A stretch of DNA of 50,508 nt from a virus, in IMG/VR virus record IMGVR_UViG_3300035698_033129, positions 1 to 50,508 of that record. One strand, written 5' to 3'. The notes beneath the pieces were generated by a model. The model saw only the letters and a list, made by a program, of their open reading frames with translations, was not told the DNA's origin and did no database searches. The translations under genes were made by a program, and so were the position numbers. The first letter of the stretch is position 1. Each line of letters begins with the position of its first letter. This document shows, piece after piece, positions 8,806 to 16,838 of the stretch.

Positions 8806-8827
8806 AGGTGCGGGATTTTCCGCACCT
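8806..8827 (-). terminator. Rho-independent terminator after the integrase operon
   Basis: AGGTGCGG (8806-8813) pairs perfectly with CCGCACCT (8820-8827) around loop GATTTT. Read leftward, the stem is followed by AAATAATTTATTTTC, a T-rich tail. It lies 67 bp past the end of the 8895-9953 gene. Confidence 0.7.
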
Positions 8828-8894
8828 TATGCCAGTGGGAAAAGATCAGAAAAAGTAAGTGGAATGAGGGGAGCTTTATATTTTGCGGGTTGGG

Positions 8895-9953
8895 CTACTT
8901 CTTTTCAAGTCTTATTTTTTTAGTCAAGCCACTTAATGAGATGCTTGGTTTTACAAAAGGAAATAGAATATTTTTTAGATATGTTGAATTATCGGGGTAT
9001 TTTTCTCCCAGCTCATTTAGAATAGCTTGGGATTCCTTTATACCAAGAGGCGTATTAAAACTCATCTCTCTTATTTTTGTCTTAATATACTCTTGAATTT
9101 CTTTTTCTTTCGAAGTTATGAATTGTGTATTAATAGTTTTTGGCAATTCATCGAACAGTAAAATATAGATTACTTCTATTTTAAAATCGAAAATAAACTC
9201 AGAAAATCCAATAACCTTGTTGGCTACTTCTATAACATCCTGAACCTTGTACACAATATTTATGATATGTTTTAGCCTGTTTTGAAAACTATTTAGTATG
9301 TTGAAGTCTTTTTTGTTAGTTAGTTTTTTCTGTTTATCTTTATCGCCTAAATTTAAATCAATAACTCTATTACGACCATCATCTGCAATACTGGCTAAAG
9401 TCCAATTTTTGCTCCTTTTCTCTGCCTTTTTTAGAAATTCAAGATGTTCTTCTGCCTGCTCAATAGACATACCAAGATTGTCTGCAACATCCCTGATATT
9501 CATTCTATACAGAATCTCATCCATCGAATTTTGATTGATTTCAATTATTTCATTTAGAAGTTTGTTCCGGCTTTCGTGCAACCAATTTAAAAAATCCTTT
9601 TTGACTTGATCGGTTTTCTCGATTATATATTTTTCCATTTCTTCAAGTTCTGAAACTTTGAGAAAATGGCCTTTGAAAAACAAATGAGTTAAATATGATG
9701 ATGGTTCGCTTCGCCAATACCGAAAGAATTCATAGGTCAATTTACGTTCCTCTTGGTGATCTTTATTTTTTTTAGCGGTAACAATATCCCCCCAGATTTC
9801 TGTCAGTGTTGAAAAACGCGTTCCCGGCATATCCTCCGAGTATTCTGGAACATCCTGATAAATTCCCTCTGTATTTAACTCATGCCTAAACCTTGCTTTT
9901 TCATCTTCCGGCAATTCAGAATATAGCTTTCTAATTTGGTCGATTGATTTCAT
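8895..9953 (-). CDS. Unknown 352-aa protein cotranscribed with the integrase
   Basis: This gene starts 3 bp after the integrase stop, with GGGAGG inside the integrase end as ribosome site, and is followed by a terminator, so the two form one operon. The protein is charged and mostly helical, AT-rich in codon use, with no signal peptide or clear membrane segment. Residues about 150-190 (NIRDVADNLGMSIEQAEEHLEFLKKAEKR) look like a helix-turn-helix-like pair. The C-terminal half has long amphipathic helices. I do not recognise the family. Its position between int and alpA, where P4-like satellites carry variable cargo such as defence genes, makes it a candidate accessory gene. Confidence 0.75.
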   Translation of the reverse strand: MKSIDQIRKLYSELPEDEKARFRHELNTEGIYQDVPEYSEDMPGTRFSTLTEIWGDIVTAKKNKDHQEERKLTYEFFRYWRSEPSSYLTHLFFKGHFLKVSELEEMEKYIIEKTDQVKKDFLNWLHESRNKLLNEIIEINQNSMDEILYRMNIRDVADNLGMSIEQAEEHLEFLKKAEKRSKNWTLASIADDGRNRVIDLNLGDKDKQKKLTNKKDFNILNSFQNRLKHIINIVYKVQDVIEVANKVIGFSEFIFDFKIEVIYILLFDELPKTINTQFITSKEKEIQEYIKTKIREMSFNTPLGIKESQAILNELGEKYPDNSTYLKNILFPFVKPSISLSGLTKKIRLEKK

Positions 9954-9956
9954 TTT

Positions 9957-11474
9957 TCACGCCTCCCTATTCCGAAGTTGAAGCACTTTTTCCCCGGCAA
10001 TGATCTGCTTTATTTTTTCTTGCCACCCATTGGACAAATCAAATAAATCTTTGAATTCGTCATTTTTCAGTTTTCCAATCGTCTTCACAATCAACTGCCA
10101 TTGTTTGGCGTTTGGATCAATGGCCTTAAGGAAATCAGCGCCGGTATGCAAAAACGCTTTGAATGATCTGGTCATGACGATTGAATTATCCTTGTCATCA
10201 AAAAATCTCAGCGTATCATCGTCTACGAGTTGGATTATCGTATTCATCTCCTGCCAAGTTCCAAGGGCCTCCGCTTTCTCTTCCATGTAATCGCTATCAT
10301 TATAAACCGCCATCATTCCGTGCATCTTGTGGTTCAGAATTTTTTCGCAGATATACGGTGGTATTCCAGCATTTCCTAAATGTGTTGATAGTGTTCGCCT
10401 AAAGTCGTGTACTGTGAATTTTTCGACTTCGCTTATCCAATTAATACGTCCTTCCTTATTCTCAAAAACTCGCCGCAATGATTTGTCGACAGTGGTGTAT
10501 AAAGTTGGCTTTTCCTTCGTTACAACTTGCAGCGACTGGCAGATATACCGGCTTTTACCTGACAGCATTTTTAGAATCTCAAAGCTGGTGGTTGTATCTT
10601 CATGCAGTGGTACCCGGTTCGATTCGTCATTTTTCGATAGTTCGATCGGAACCGTCCACGTTCTATTGGGTAAGTCCACATGACCCCTCTCTGCTTTTGC
10701 CAATTCGGAGACCCGCTGACCCGTCAAACAAAGAATTTTCAACATCTCCCTGACCTGAATACTAAATGGGGCTTCATCGATCAATAGCCAGAATTTCTTC
10801 AACTCCAATTTAGAGAGGTAGTGTTTTCTAGGCGTTTCCTTTCCTCCAACATGACGCTTTTTTATTCCCTCACTTGGATCGGTATCTATAATTTTTCTCC
10901 CAATGCACCAGCTTAAGAAAGATTTCATGGCACTTAAGGTGCGATTTGCCGAAACATTAGACCCACGTTTAACAATTTTATCAAGTATTGTTATCAGATG
11001 CCGTCCTTCGATCTCCCTTATTTTTAGGTCCCCAATTTCCCGCAGTATATCGCGGTCGAAGTATTCCGCTTGCTTGTATCCTGCTTTCAGAATTGGTTTT
11101 CCTTTGCCATCAACACCAAAAAGATACACCTGTTTATATTCATCGAACGCCTGTTGAACAGATAACTCTGTCTGCGCCTTAATTGCCTCGAACCGCTTCT
11201 CCAGGTTCAAATCAGCACCCTTTCGGATTTTTTGCCGCGCTTCATCGTATGCCTGTCTTGCATCCTTTAAAGAAATCTCCGGATATTTCCCAATAGTAAG
11301 CCGTTTAGCGTGACCACCTGGCGGTTTATATCGCAATATGAATGATTTTGTTCCATTGGGCCTGACTCGAACGTACAATCCTGGCTTATTGTTATCGGCT
11401 GCGTAATACTCTTTTGCGTCTGGTTTTAGGTTTTTAACACCGGGATCGTTTGAAAAACTTTTTGTCTCTGGCAT
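9957..11474 (-). CDS. int: P4-type tyrosine integrase
   Basis: The 505-aa site-specific recombinase integrates and excises the 6-kb element at tRNA-Leu. The N-terminal arm-binding DUF4102 domain is residues about 10-90 (GLYVRVRPNGTKSFILRY, IGKYPEISLKDAR). The catalytic domain has Arg in TGQRVSEL, the H-x-x-R box in VHDFRRTLSTH, His in LNHK and the tyrosine in MAVYNDSDY. The C terminus is about 90 residues longer than usual. The start lies 224 bp inside the right attachment repeat, the normal place for a P4-type integrase, and the gene reads away from it. Confidence 0.95.
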   Translation of the reverse strand: MPETKSFSNDPGVKNLKPDAKEYYAADNNKPGLYVRVRPNGTKSFILRYKPPGGHAKRLTIGKYPEISLKDARQAYDEARQKIRKGADLNLEKRFEAIKAQTELSVQQAFDEYKQVYLFGVDGKGKPILKAGYKQAEYFDRDILREIGDLKIREIEGRHLITILDKIVKRGSNVSANRTLSAMKSFLSWCIGRKIIDTDPSEGIKKRHVGGKETPRKHYLSKLELKKFWLLIDEAPFSIQVREMLKILCLTGQRVSELAKAERGHVDLPNRTWTVPIELSKNDESNRVPLHEDTTTSFEILKMLSGKSRYICQSLQVVTKEKPTLYTTVDKSLRRVFENKEGRINWISEVEKFTVHDFRRTLSTHLGNAGIPPYICEKILNHKMHGMMAVYNDSDYMEEKAEALGTWQEMNTIIQLVDDDTLRFFDDKDNSIVMTRSFKAFLHTGADFLKAIDPNAKQWQLIVKTIGKLKNDEFKDLFDLSNGWQEKIKQIIAGEKVLQLRNREA

Positions 11475-11522
11475 CTTCCGGCCTCTTGATTGTTTTTTCT
11501 ATGTCCTTTGACCACTTTTTTT

Positions 11523-11561
11523 GGTGTCCCAGGAATTTTCAGGGACACCTTCAGGACACCA
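11523..11561 (+). repeat. Putative integrase arm sites, right end
   Basis: An inverted GGTGTCCC (11523-11530), a direct GGGACACCT (11542-11550) and a near-direct AGGACACCA (11553-11561) lie just upstream of the P4-type integrase. They match the pair at 5799-5818 at the other end of the element. The last two are 11 bp apart, the same spacing as on the left. Confidence 0.5.
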
Positions 11562-11697
11562 AAATTCGTGGTTAGTCAAAAAACTTAATGGAACGTCTTG
11601 AACAATTGTTTCATATTTTATATAATAAATCAAACAGGTTAGGAATGTTATTTGAACTTTTTTGAGTGCTTAAAAAACGACATAAAACGAAGATATT

Positions 11698-11757
11698 CGA
11701 GGCTTAAAATCTCGTGTCCGTAAGGACGTGCCGGTTCGATTCCGGCTCCAGGTACCA
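11698..11757 (+). repeat. Right attachment repeat: 3' half of tRNA-Leu only
   Basis: This copy of the tRNA 3' half starts in the anticodon stem and ends at CCA. Against 5667-5726 it differs at four positions: A to G closing the anticodon stem (A-U becomes G-U), C to T and G to A that pair with each other in the variable arm, and one loop C to T. It ends the 6-kb element and is also the left boundary of the large prophage. Confidence 0.9.
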
Positions 11758-11847
11758 TGTTATTAGTAAAATTTCAGTAGGTTACAGTGGCAGTATACCT
11801 GAAAAAGATGGCCCGGAAGTGGCCCAGCGACTGTAAATCCGTTGAAA

Positions 11848-13080
11848 TCAAGACTTAGCAAACTCCCCCTTTAGATTCAGCACTTTACGTTCCTGTTTCT
11901 TCCTGTTCTTTTTACGTAATTCCAGCACTGCTTCTGTCACCATAATGGATTCTTGTTCGGAAGGAATCAGGTAACGGTCGAATGCTTTTGAGCGGTGACC
12001 GGTTCCACCTCGTTTAATTTGTTCTGGCGTTAATACCCGACTAAGAGCTGTCACGGTGGTGTGTTTGGTTCCAGGATACAAGGTGATACCATTGATCTCC
12101 AGTTCTTTACAGGCTTTCTTCCACCACCTGAGCAGAGTATCTCTCCCAAATGGACTCCCCAGTGTCGTTCCTCTTCTCGGTTTAATATTCCGAAAGAAAT
12201 ACAGAGAACCACCTACTGATGAGATCCAATGATCTCTGAGCAGATGGGAGTGCTCTGGAGCGATATGCACATACTTCGGCTCACCTTCTTTCGGATGGGG
12301 AAAGAATAGTACATTCTGATCCAACCATATATTATGCTCTTCCAGTTTCCTGAGCTCACCTGGTCGAATCTTGGGATAGAATGAAAGAAATAGTACTGCT
12401 ATCCAAATACGGGGATTGATATCGTAGAAAAGCTCTTTGATCTTATCAATGATCTTTTCCTGAACAGAAATATCAGTAATAGTTCGTAGTTTGGATTTAA
12501 AAGATATGGTTGGAAATTCCGGTAATTGTAATCCACTCCGTTTTTTCTCTCTGCGAACAACCCATTTCCAGAATCCCTGTAAATGACTTTTCCGTTCATT
12601 ACGGGTTTTGGCTCCGACCGTCTTTATTTCTTTTTTGAGAGACTGAGCATTGTTCAAGAAGTCTTCTATCTCTGGTTCAGCCAGATTTTTAATATTCCGG
12701 TCTCCCCATTCTTTTGCAGCGAGATCGAGAGTACGTTTGATATCTTTGTAGTGTTTGAAGCCGATTTCTTCCTCTTTCTTGACTTGGAGGTATGCGTCAG
12801 CCAAAGTTTTGAAACCAAGAGGATTAGTAGCTTCATAATCCCTTGGATCATACTCATTCTCACCGTATTTATACCGCAACATCGACAGAAATTGCTCTGC
12901 CTCTTTATAGCTCTGGAAACGTCTACGGGTTTTCTTTCCGAACTTGACACGTACCTTATTGACTGTCGATACCTTTTTGCATTCCAGGTTTTGGCAGATG
13001 AAGGCAGATAAATTTTTATCATGTTCCAGCTTACCCCTGCACAACGGACAGCTTTCCGATGTGTATATATTTCCCATCAT
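11848..13080 (-). CDS. int: Tyrosine integrase with N-terminal zinc ribbon (large prophage)
   Basis: I use ATG 13080 (MMGNIYTSESCPLC), preceded by AGGAGGAATCT, giving 410 aa. Residues 11-32 form a zinc ribbon (CPLC then CQNLEC). A SAM-like core-binding region follows at about 85-180 and a C-terminal catalytic domain after it. Visible catalytic positions are Arg in RPGELRKL, a Lys in the beta hairpin, His in TGHRSKAF and Tyr in FDRYL. The H-x-x-R box is degenerate (GTKHTT), with Lys where Arg is expected. It lies 91 bp from the tRNA-half repeat, so it probably used the same target. Two TGGCCC words 11 bp apart (about 11811-11827) in the gap could be arm sites. Confidence 0.88.
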   Translation of the reverse strand: MMGNIYTSESCPLCRGKLEHDKNLSAFICQNLECKKVSTVNKVRVKFGKKTRRRFQSYKEAEQFLSMLRYKYGENEYDPRDYEATNPLGFKTLADAYLQVKKEEEIGFKHYKDIKRTLDLAAKEWGDRNIKNLAEPEIEDFLNNAQSLKKEIKTVGAKTRNERKSHLQGFWKWVVRREKKRSGLQLPEFPTISFKSKLRTITDISVQEKIIDKIKELFYDINPRIWIAVLFLSFYPKIRPGELRKLEEHNIWLDQNVLFFPHPKEGEPKYVHIAPEHSHLLRDHWISSVGGSLYFFRNIKPRRGTTLGSPFGRDTLLRWWKKACKELEINGITLYPGTKHTTVTALSRVLTPEQIKRGGTGHRSKAFDRYLIPSEQESIMVTEAVLELRKKNRKKQERKVLNLKGEFAKS

Positions 13081-13239
13081 ACAGATTCCTCCTGAATATG
13101 ATGGCAGATTAATATGGTGGGGGTTAGCTGTCAAATTGTTCCTAGTTGGTTAAACTTTTTTCAACTCTAAAAATTTGATTTTTGGACAAAAAATCTCTAT
13201 TGTTATTTCCGACAATTAATTCAAACCTAAGGATAGAAA

Positions 13240-13659
13240 ATGGATAAAGAAGAAAGAGACCTTCAAATTTTGTTGTCTTTGCACCAGAATCTGCGTGCCA
13301 ATCAGGAGCTATATGTTAATCAAAAATGGAAAACGATGCACTTTGCTTTTTTGCTATATGCAGGGCTTTACTTCATCCAGGATGCTTGCTGCTCGCCAAC
13401 TGCCGAACCCTTTATAATCATACTTTTAGTTGTTGTGTTGATATCAAGTACCCTTCTTTTAATTCTTCATGACGGCTCATTGGCTACAGAGCGAGTAGCT
13501 GATTCAAGATTTCAAAAACACGAATTGATAAATAAGGCACATAAGCGCATGTACCGTGGCACATCTTCATGCAATAGATCTTGCCTGATACACTGGATAT
13601 TCCAGGCATTAAACATAATGGGATTTGTTTCTGTTCTGGTTTTGATATTGGCATATTAA
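13240..13659 (+). CDS. Small membrane protein, likely lysogeny cargo
   Basis: The 139-aa protein has about three hydrophobic segments: around 33-45, FIIILLVVVLISSTLLLIL at about 59-77, and the C-terminal IMGFVSVLVLILAY. A charged N terminus and a Cys-containing loop lie between them. It reads rightward against the leftward early operon and stands alone next to the integrase, the usual place for a lysogenically expressed moron such as a superinfection-exclusion protein. Start ATG 13240 has AAGGATAG upstream. The family is not recognised. Confidence 0.65.
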   Translation: MDKEERDLQILLSLHQNLRANQELYVNQKWKTMHFAFLLYAGLYFIQDACCSPTAEPFIIILLVVVLISSTLLLILHDGSLATERVADSRFQKHELINKAHKRMYRGTSSCNRSCLIHWIFQALNIMGFVSVLVLILAY

Positions 13660-13669
13660 GTATTCCCGA

Positions 13670-13894
13670 TCACTTAACAGTTTTCCCTTCGAGCAGCTGA
13701 ATACAGTTATCGATTTGTTCAATGTCCGTGTCTTCAATTTCGATTATTCCACCCCTAGACCCCTTGACGTCTTGCTTTAATCCTTCAAGGAAATTGAGTG
13801 CAGCCTGGGTTGGTGTTATTTTATTGCCATGCATAGCAGGATCTCCGGAGCTGTTTGTTTTTGATTCGTAGATTTTACGATAAACGTCTTGCAT
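13670..13894 (-). CDS. Hypothetical protein, end of early operon
   Basis: The 74-aa protein has AGGGGAA before ATG 13894. It is soluble and mixed charge, with an acidic stretch IIEIEDTDIEQIDN. It is the last gene of the leftward early operon, 13 bp after the ASCH gene. No family is recognised. Confidence 0.6.
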   Translation of the reverse strand: MQDVYRKIYESKTNSSGDPAMHGNKITPTQAALNFLEGLKQDVKGSRGGIIEIEDTDIEQIDNCIQLLEGKTVK

Positions 13895-13907
13895 GATTCC
13901 CCTATCC

Positions 13908-14276
13908 TCAATATCTAAAATTAGTCCAATGTATTATGGTTCCTTTGAAGCCACCTTTGAAGAACGTCACCATCTTGAGAATAGAAGAAAAACCATCATT
14001 TCTGGCCAACTTGATTGCTATCGCGGCATCTATAATACGTTGACCATCGATACACAGTTTGAATTCACCCTCAAACTCCGGACAGTAGAGTTCAAATGAT
14101 TGCGTGGACCGACATTTATCGGTCTTGAAACAATGGTAATTCTTAGTCCGGACTCCAGTGGCAAAATGGATGGTTCGACCTGCATGCCATCGCTTTCCTC
14201 TATCAACTCGGATCGTATGAATCTTTGCTCCTGAGAGGATTGGCCGAACAAATTGAGGTTTAAACCCTAGTATCAT
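13908..14276 (-). CDS. ASCH-domain (PUA-like) protein
   Basis: The 122-aa protein opens with LGFKPQFVRPILSGAKIHTIR and GRTIHFATG, the pattern of ASCH domains, a PUA-like RNA-binding fold common in phage early regions. Residues 1-60 hold the conserved Lys/Thr/Arg groove. Later residues (FCIDGQRI-like strand, IAIKLARNDGF) complete the barrel. It overlaps the preceding gene by 4 bp and has GGGGGAGGAACC upstream. A role in RNA or modified-nucleoside recognition is family-based; the actual substrate is unknown. Confidence 0.72.
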   Translation of the reverse strand: MILGFKPQFVRPILSGAKIHTIRVDRGKRWHAGRTIHFATGVRTKNYHCFKTDKCRSTQSFELYCPEFEGEFKLCIDGQRIIDAAIAIKLARNDGFSSILKMVTFFKGGFKGTIIHWTNFRY

Positions 14277-14551
14277 GGTTCCTCCCCCTTCTTACCTTTC
14301 TCCTCCAGATACTCCCTCATCACCTTTCCAACCAGCTGGGCCGGGTACACCCCCTGCCGGGTCGCTTCGATTTGGATATCCATTTTCAACTGATCATCCA
14401 GCAGATAATTGGCTTGTTTCTTCTGAGAGTCCTTCGATTTTACAGGGGTCTCCTTTTCAGTCCGTTTCGATTTGGGCACCGGATTCACTGGACTTGACTT
14501 GACAAACTGTTTCGCTTTTTCTCTTCGTTCTAGCTTTTTTCCGAGATCCAT
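14273..14551 (-). CDS. Putative partner of ParA (RHH/partition-like)
   Basis: The 92-aa protein has a basic, disordered N-terminal half (KSKRTEKETPVKSKDSQKK) and a C-terminal segment YLLDDQLKMDIQIEATRQ followed by AQLVGKVMREYLEEK, patterned like a ribbon-helix-helix DNA-binding fold. It follows parA after 9 bp. Small RHH proteins downstream of ParA usually act as the centromere-binding partner. I infer that role; direct homology was not checked. Confidence 0.6.
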   Translation of the reverse strand: MDLGKKLERREKAKQFVKSSPVNPVPKSKRTEKETPVKSKDSQKKQANYLLDDQLKMDIQIEATRQGVYPAQLVGKVMREYLEEKGKKGEEP

Positions 14552-14560
14552 GATCCTCCG

Positions 14561-15244
14561 TTATTTTAAGAATTGAACCATCTGGATTACGATCTCCAGG
14601 AGGTCATCAAGGGCTGCACCGGCCTGGATGCGATCATTCACAAATCGGGCGTTTTCCGAATATTCCTTCAACGTCTGACCGTTTTCAGAAAATTTTTCAT
14701 ATACTTTCCGGTACCTGAAAACAGCCTGCAAAGTGGTCTGCTGCAGGGGGTCGAATTTTGTGATGGTTTTCTCGACACTGGCATTGGGGTGAACAAAGGC
14801 CGGCAGCAGAACGATCTGCCCGCCTCTCTCATTAGCTTCGGCTGCATCTTCGAGCAAAGGAACCAGGTGATCCAGCAGTGAGTTCGCATCGAACTCGGAC
14901 TCCTTGACCGGAATGATCACCAGATCGGAGTAAACCAGAGCGGTTCTTGTTTTTCCGCCAGCCTCGCTTTCACCCGGGCAATCGATAAAGACGTTGGTAA
15001 ACCGGTTGACATAGTCCTCCAGGATATCAGGAGTCAATTCCTCATTGCCATAAAACTCGACTCTTGGATCATTGTTTTTTTGGTCATTAAATATCAACTT
15101 CCGTTCTATGTACCAATTCCAGATAGACCCCTGCGGATCCTGGTCAATAATACAACTGTTGTTGAAAAGAGAGCACAGACACAATGTCAATGTCGATTTG
15201 CCGATCCCTCCCTTTGGATTCACTATTGAAATTATCTTTCCCAT
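14561..15244 (-). CDS. parA: ParA/MinD-family partition ATPase
   Basis: The 227-aa P-loop ATPase has the deviant Walker A NPKGGIGKST (residues 9-18), switch I-like DQDPQGSIWNW, and Walker B VFIDCPGESEAG. These are the hallmarks of plasmid ParA partition ATPases. It sits in the leftward replication operon, 18 bp after the TOPRIM gene and upstream of a small basic RHH-like protein. Partition genes are typical of plasmid-prophages such as P1 and N15, but here the phage also has an integrase. It may stabilise an extrachromosomal stage or have been recruited for another role. Confidence 0.88.
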   Translation of the reverse strand: MGKIISIVNPKGGIGKSTLTLCLCSLFNNSCIIDQDPQGSIWNWYIERKLIFNDQKNNDPRVEFYGNEELTPDILEDYVNRFTNVFIDCPGESEAGGKTRTALVYSDLVIIPVKESEFDANSLLDHLVPLLEDAAEANERGGQIVLLPAFVHPNASVEKTITKFDPLQQTTLQAVFRYRKVYEKFSENGQTLKEYSENARFVNDRIQAGAALDDLLEIVIQMVQFLK

Positions 15245-15262
15245 CTCGTTCTCCTGTTGTTA

Positions 15263-16162
15263 TTAGATTCCATTGTCAAGAAACTCCATTACTTCATCCC
15301 AGCAGCTGCTGGTCTTCCGGAGAAGTCGGACATGCTCTTCTTGAAGTTTTTCCTGCTCTTTAAAAAGGTCTAGATCTCTATACCTATCGACATAATCCTG
15401 AATCAAGGACATGAGCACCTCCGGATCCAGCGCATCCAGTTCCCACGAGCTCCGGCCGAACCGTTTGATATAGCCTTTTGCTCTGGAGTCTTTGAGCTTG
15501 GTCGGGTTGGGAGGAGGATCGTACTCTTCAACCTGATCCATATTCAGCGCCACCCGCACCACCTCAACATCAGATTCGAAGATCTCCAGCCGATCCAGGT
15601 TATCCCGGGTCATGTCGATTCCGGATGGATCATGATCCCCCAGGTGAAGGACAATCACTTGATTGACATCATAGTTTTGGATCCGCATGGCAGCTCGCCA
15701 CATTTCCGACTGACTGACATACCCCTTACAGGCGAAAAAAGGCACATCCAGGCGATTGCAGATTTTTTCGACCACACCGACCAGCGCTTCTTTTTCAACC
15801 CAGACCTCCACCCGGTATTCCTGGTCTTCCCACTTATCAAGTGCATATCTATAAATATTACCTCTAATAATCTCAGCCGGGGCATCATAGTGATAAATGC
15901 TCATCAGATTCCGGGTCCGATCCACCATCTGATTCCAGTCCAGGCATCCAGCCAGCCTTGCATCGTTCAGGATACTGCCCAGCCGTTTATATGACTTTTC
16001 ATTATTGGGGATGATGTCCCGAGCGACAAACTGGTAGTACAGTTGTCGGAGGGTAAGGTCGAATCCCTTGTCCGCATACTCATCACATATCTGATCGGCA
16101 ATATCGATCAGTCGACGCGATGATGCACGAAACTTTCGCTCGACATAGCAGATCTTAGGCAT
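15263..16162 (-). CDS. Topo6A/Spo11-like TOPRIM protein
   Basis: I place the start at ATG 16162 (MPKICYVERKF), which overlaps the previous gene by 8 bp; product 299 aa. Residues about 35-65 (LTLRQLYYQFVARDIIPN) resemble the winged-helix start of topoisomerase VI A-like proteins, including a Tyr pair. The TOPRIM domain follows: Glu in VEKEALVG and DHDPSG as the Asp-x-Asp motif (LGDHDPSGIDM). It could nick, cleave or bind DNA during phage replication; related stand-alone phage proteins are mostly uncharacterised. It is cotranscribed with parA. Confidence 0.75.
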   Translation of the reverse strand: MPKICYVERKFRASSRRLIDIADQICDEYADKGFDLTLRQLYYQFVARDIIPNNEKSYKRLGSILNDARLAGCLDWNQMVDRTRNLMSIYHYDAPAEIIRGNIYRYALDKWEDQEYRVEVWVEKEALVGVVEKICNRLDVPFFACKGYVSQSEMWRAAMRIQNYDVNQVIVLHLGDHDPSGIDMTRDNLDRLEIFESDVEVVRVALNMDQVEEYDPPPNPTKLKDSRAKGYIKRFGRSSWELDALDPEVLMSLIQDYVDRYRDLDLFKEQEKLQEEHVRLLRKTSSCWDEVMEFLDNGI

Positions 16163-16355
16163 TGAACCCCCATGCGAAAGCTCCGGAACTGCTGGAATAA
16201 TAATTCTTGAATCCCTGTTCATTGACCGGATTAAAATCTGTCTTTTCCCCTTGCGATTCAAGCACTTCGATTTTCCCTCCCTTTTTTGAAAATTCTTCCA
16301 TCGCTGTTTGGATCTCCTTTCTGGAGATTCGAAACCGTTCTTTTTTTGCCATCAC
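16155..16355 (-). CDS. Small hypothetical protein
   Basis: The 66-aa basic protein (MMAKKERFRISRKEIQTAMEE) has a Gly-rich, Ser-rich C terminus. It overlaps both neighbours by a few bases (4 bp with the gene before, 8 bp with the TOPRIM gene), which supports real translation in the early operon. It may be a small nucleic-acid-binding protein; no family is recognised. Confidence 0.65.
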   Translation of the reverse strand: MMAKKERFRISRKEIQTAMEEFSKKGGKIEVLESQGEKTDFNPVNEQGFKNYYSSSSGAFAWGFNA

Positions 16356-16795
16356 CCCTCCAGTGAATTGTTATTAAAACGACCGTGTCCGTATTCTTTC
16401 TTCCTGGTTCGGTCAATATAGTTCAGGGATCCCGGCATTTCATGGTAAACCGGGAAGACATGAACGCTGTTTCCAAATAGCCAGGCATCAAAATGAAGAT
16501 CCATTCCTCTGCTTCGGATCTCATCCAATACCTGCTTCTGCAGAGCATTGGCCTCATCTGCTGAATTGCAGTTGTGGTGTTGGGAAATACCCTGCATAAC
16601 AAAATCGGTCAATTTGACATGGACATGCGAGGAAGAGGACCTGGCCAGCAGCTTCACGACCGCATATTCCTTGTGCTTTGCAACGAAATACTGCCGAGCT
16701 CTTTCCATGGCGGTTCCCAGGTCTGGCGCATTCAGTTTTATTTGTCTTCTTTTACTCACTGAAAGACATTGAATCAGGAATAAGCAATCTGCCAT
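16352..16795 (-). CDS. Hypothetical early phage protein
   Basis: A longer frame opens at 16864, but ATG 16795 has a near-perfect AGGAGGAAA directly upstream, so I use that; product 147 aa. It has no signal peptide. The N terminus MADCLFLIQCLSVSKRRQ is followed by an alternating helix-strand region containing an HVHVKL strand and a His-rich stretch (QGISQHHNC). Its leader overlaps the GTAAC repeat array. Function is unknown; early operon position suggests replication or host takeover. Confidence 0.65.
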   Translation of the reverse strand: MADCLFLIQCLSVSKRRQIKLNAPDLGTAMERARQYFVAKHKEYAVVKLLARSSSSHVHVKLTDFVMQGISQHHNCNSADEANALQKQVLDEIRSRGMDLHFDAWLFGNSVHVFPVYHEMPGSLNYIDRTRKKEYGHGRFNNNSLEG

Positions 16796-16838
16796 TTTCC
16801 TCCTCCAAATAAGTTGACCTTCATTTTTTTTGTAATCT

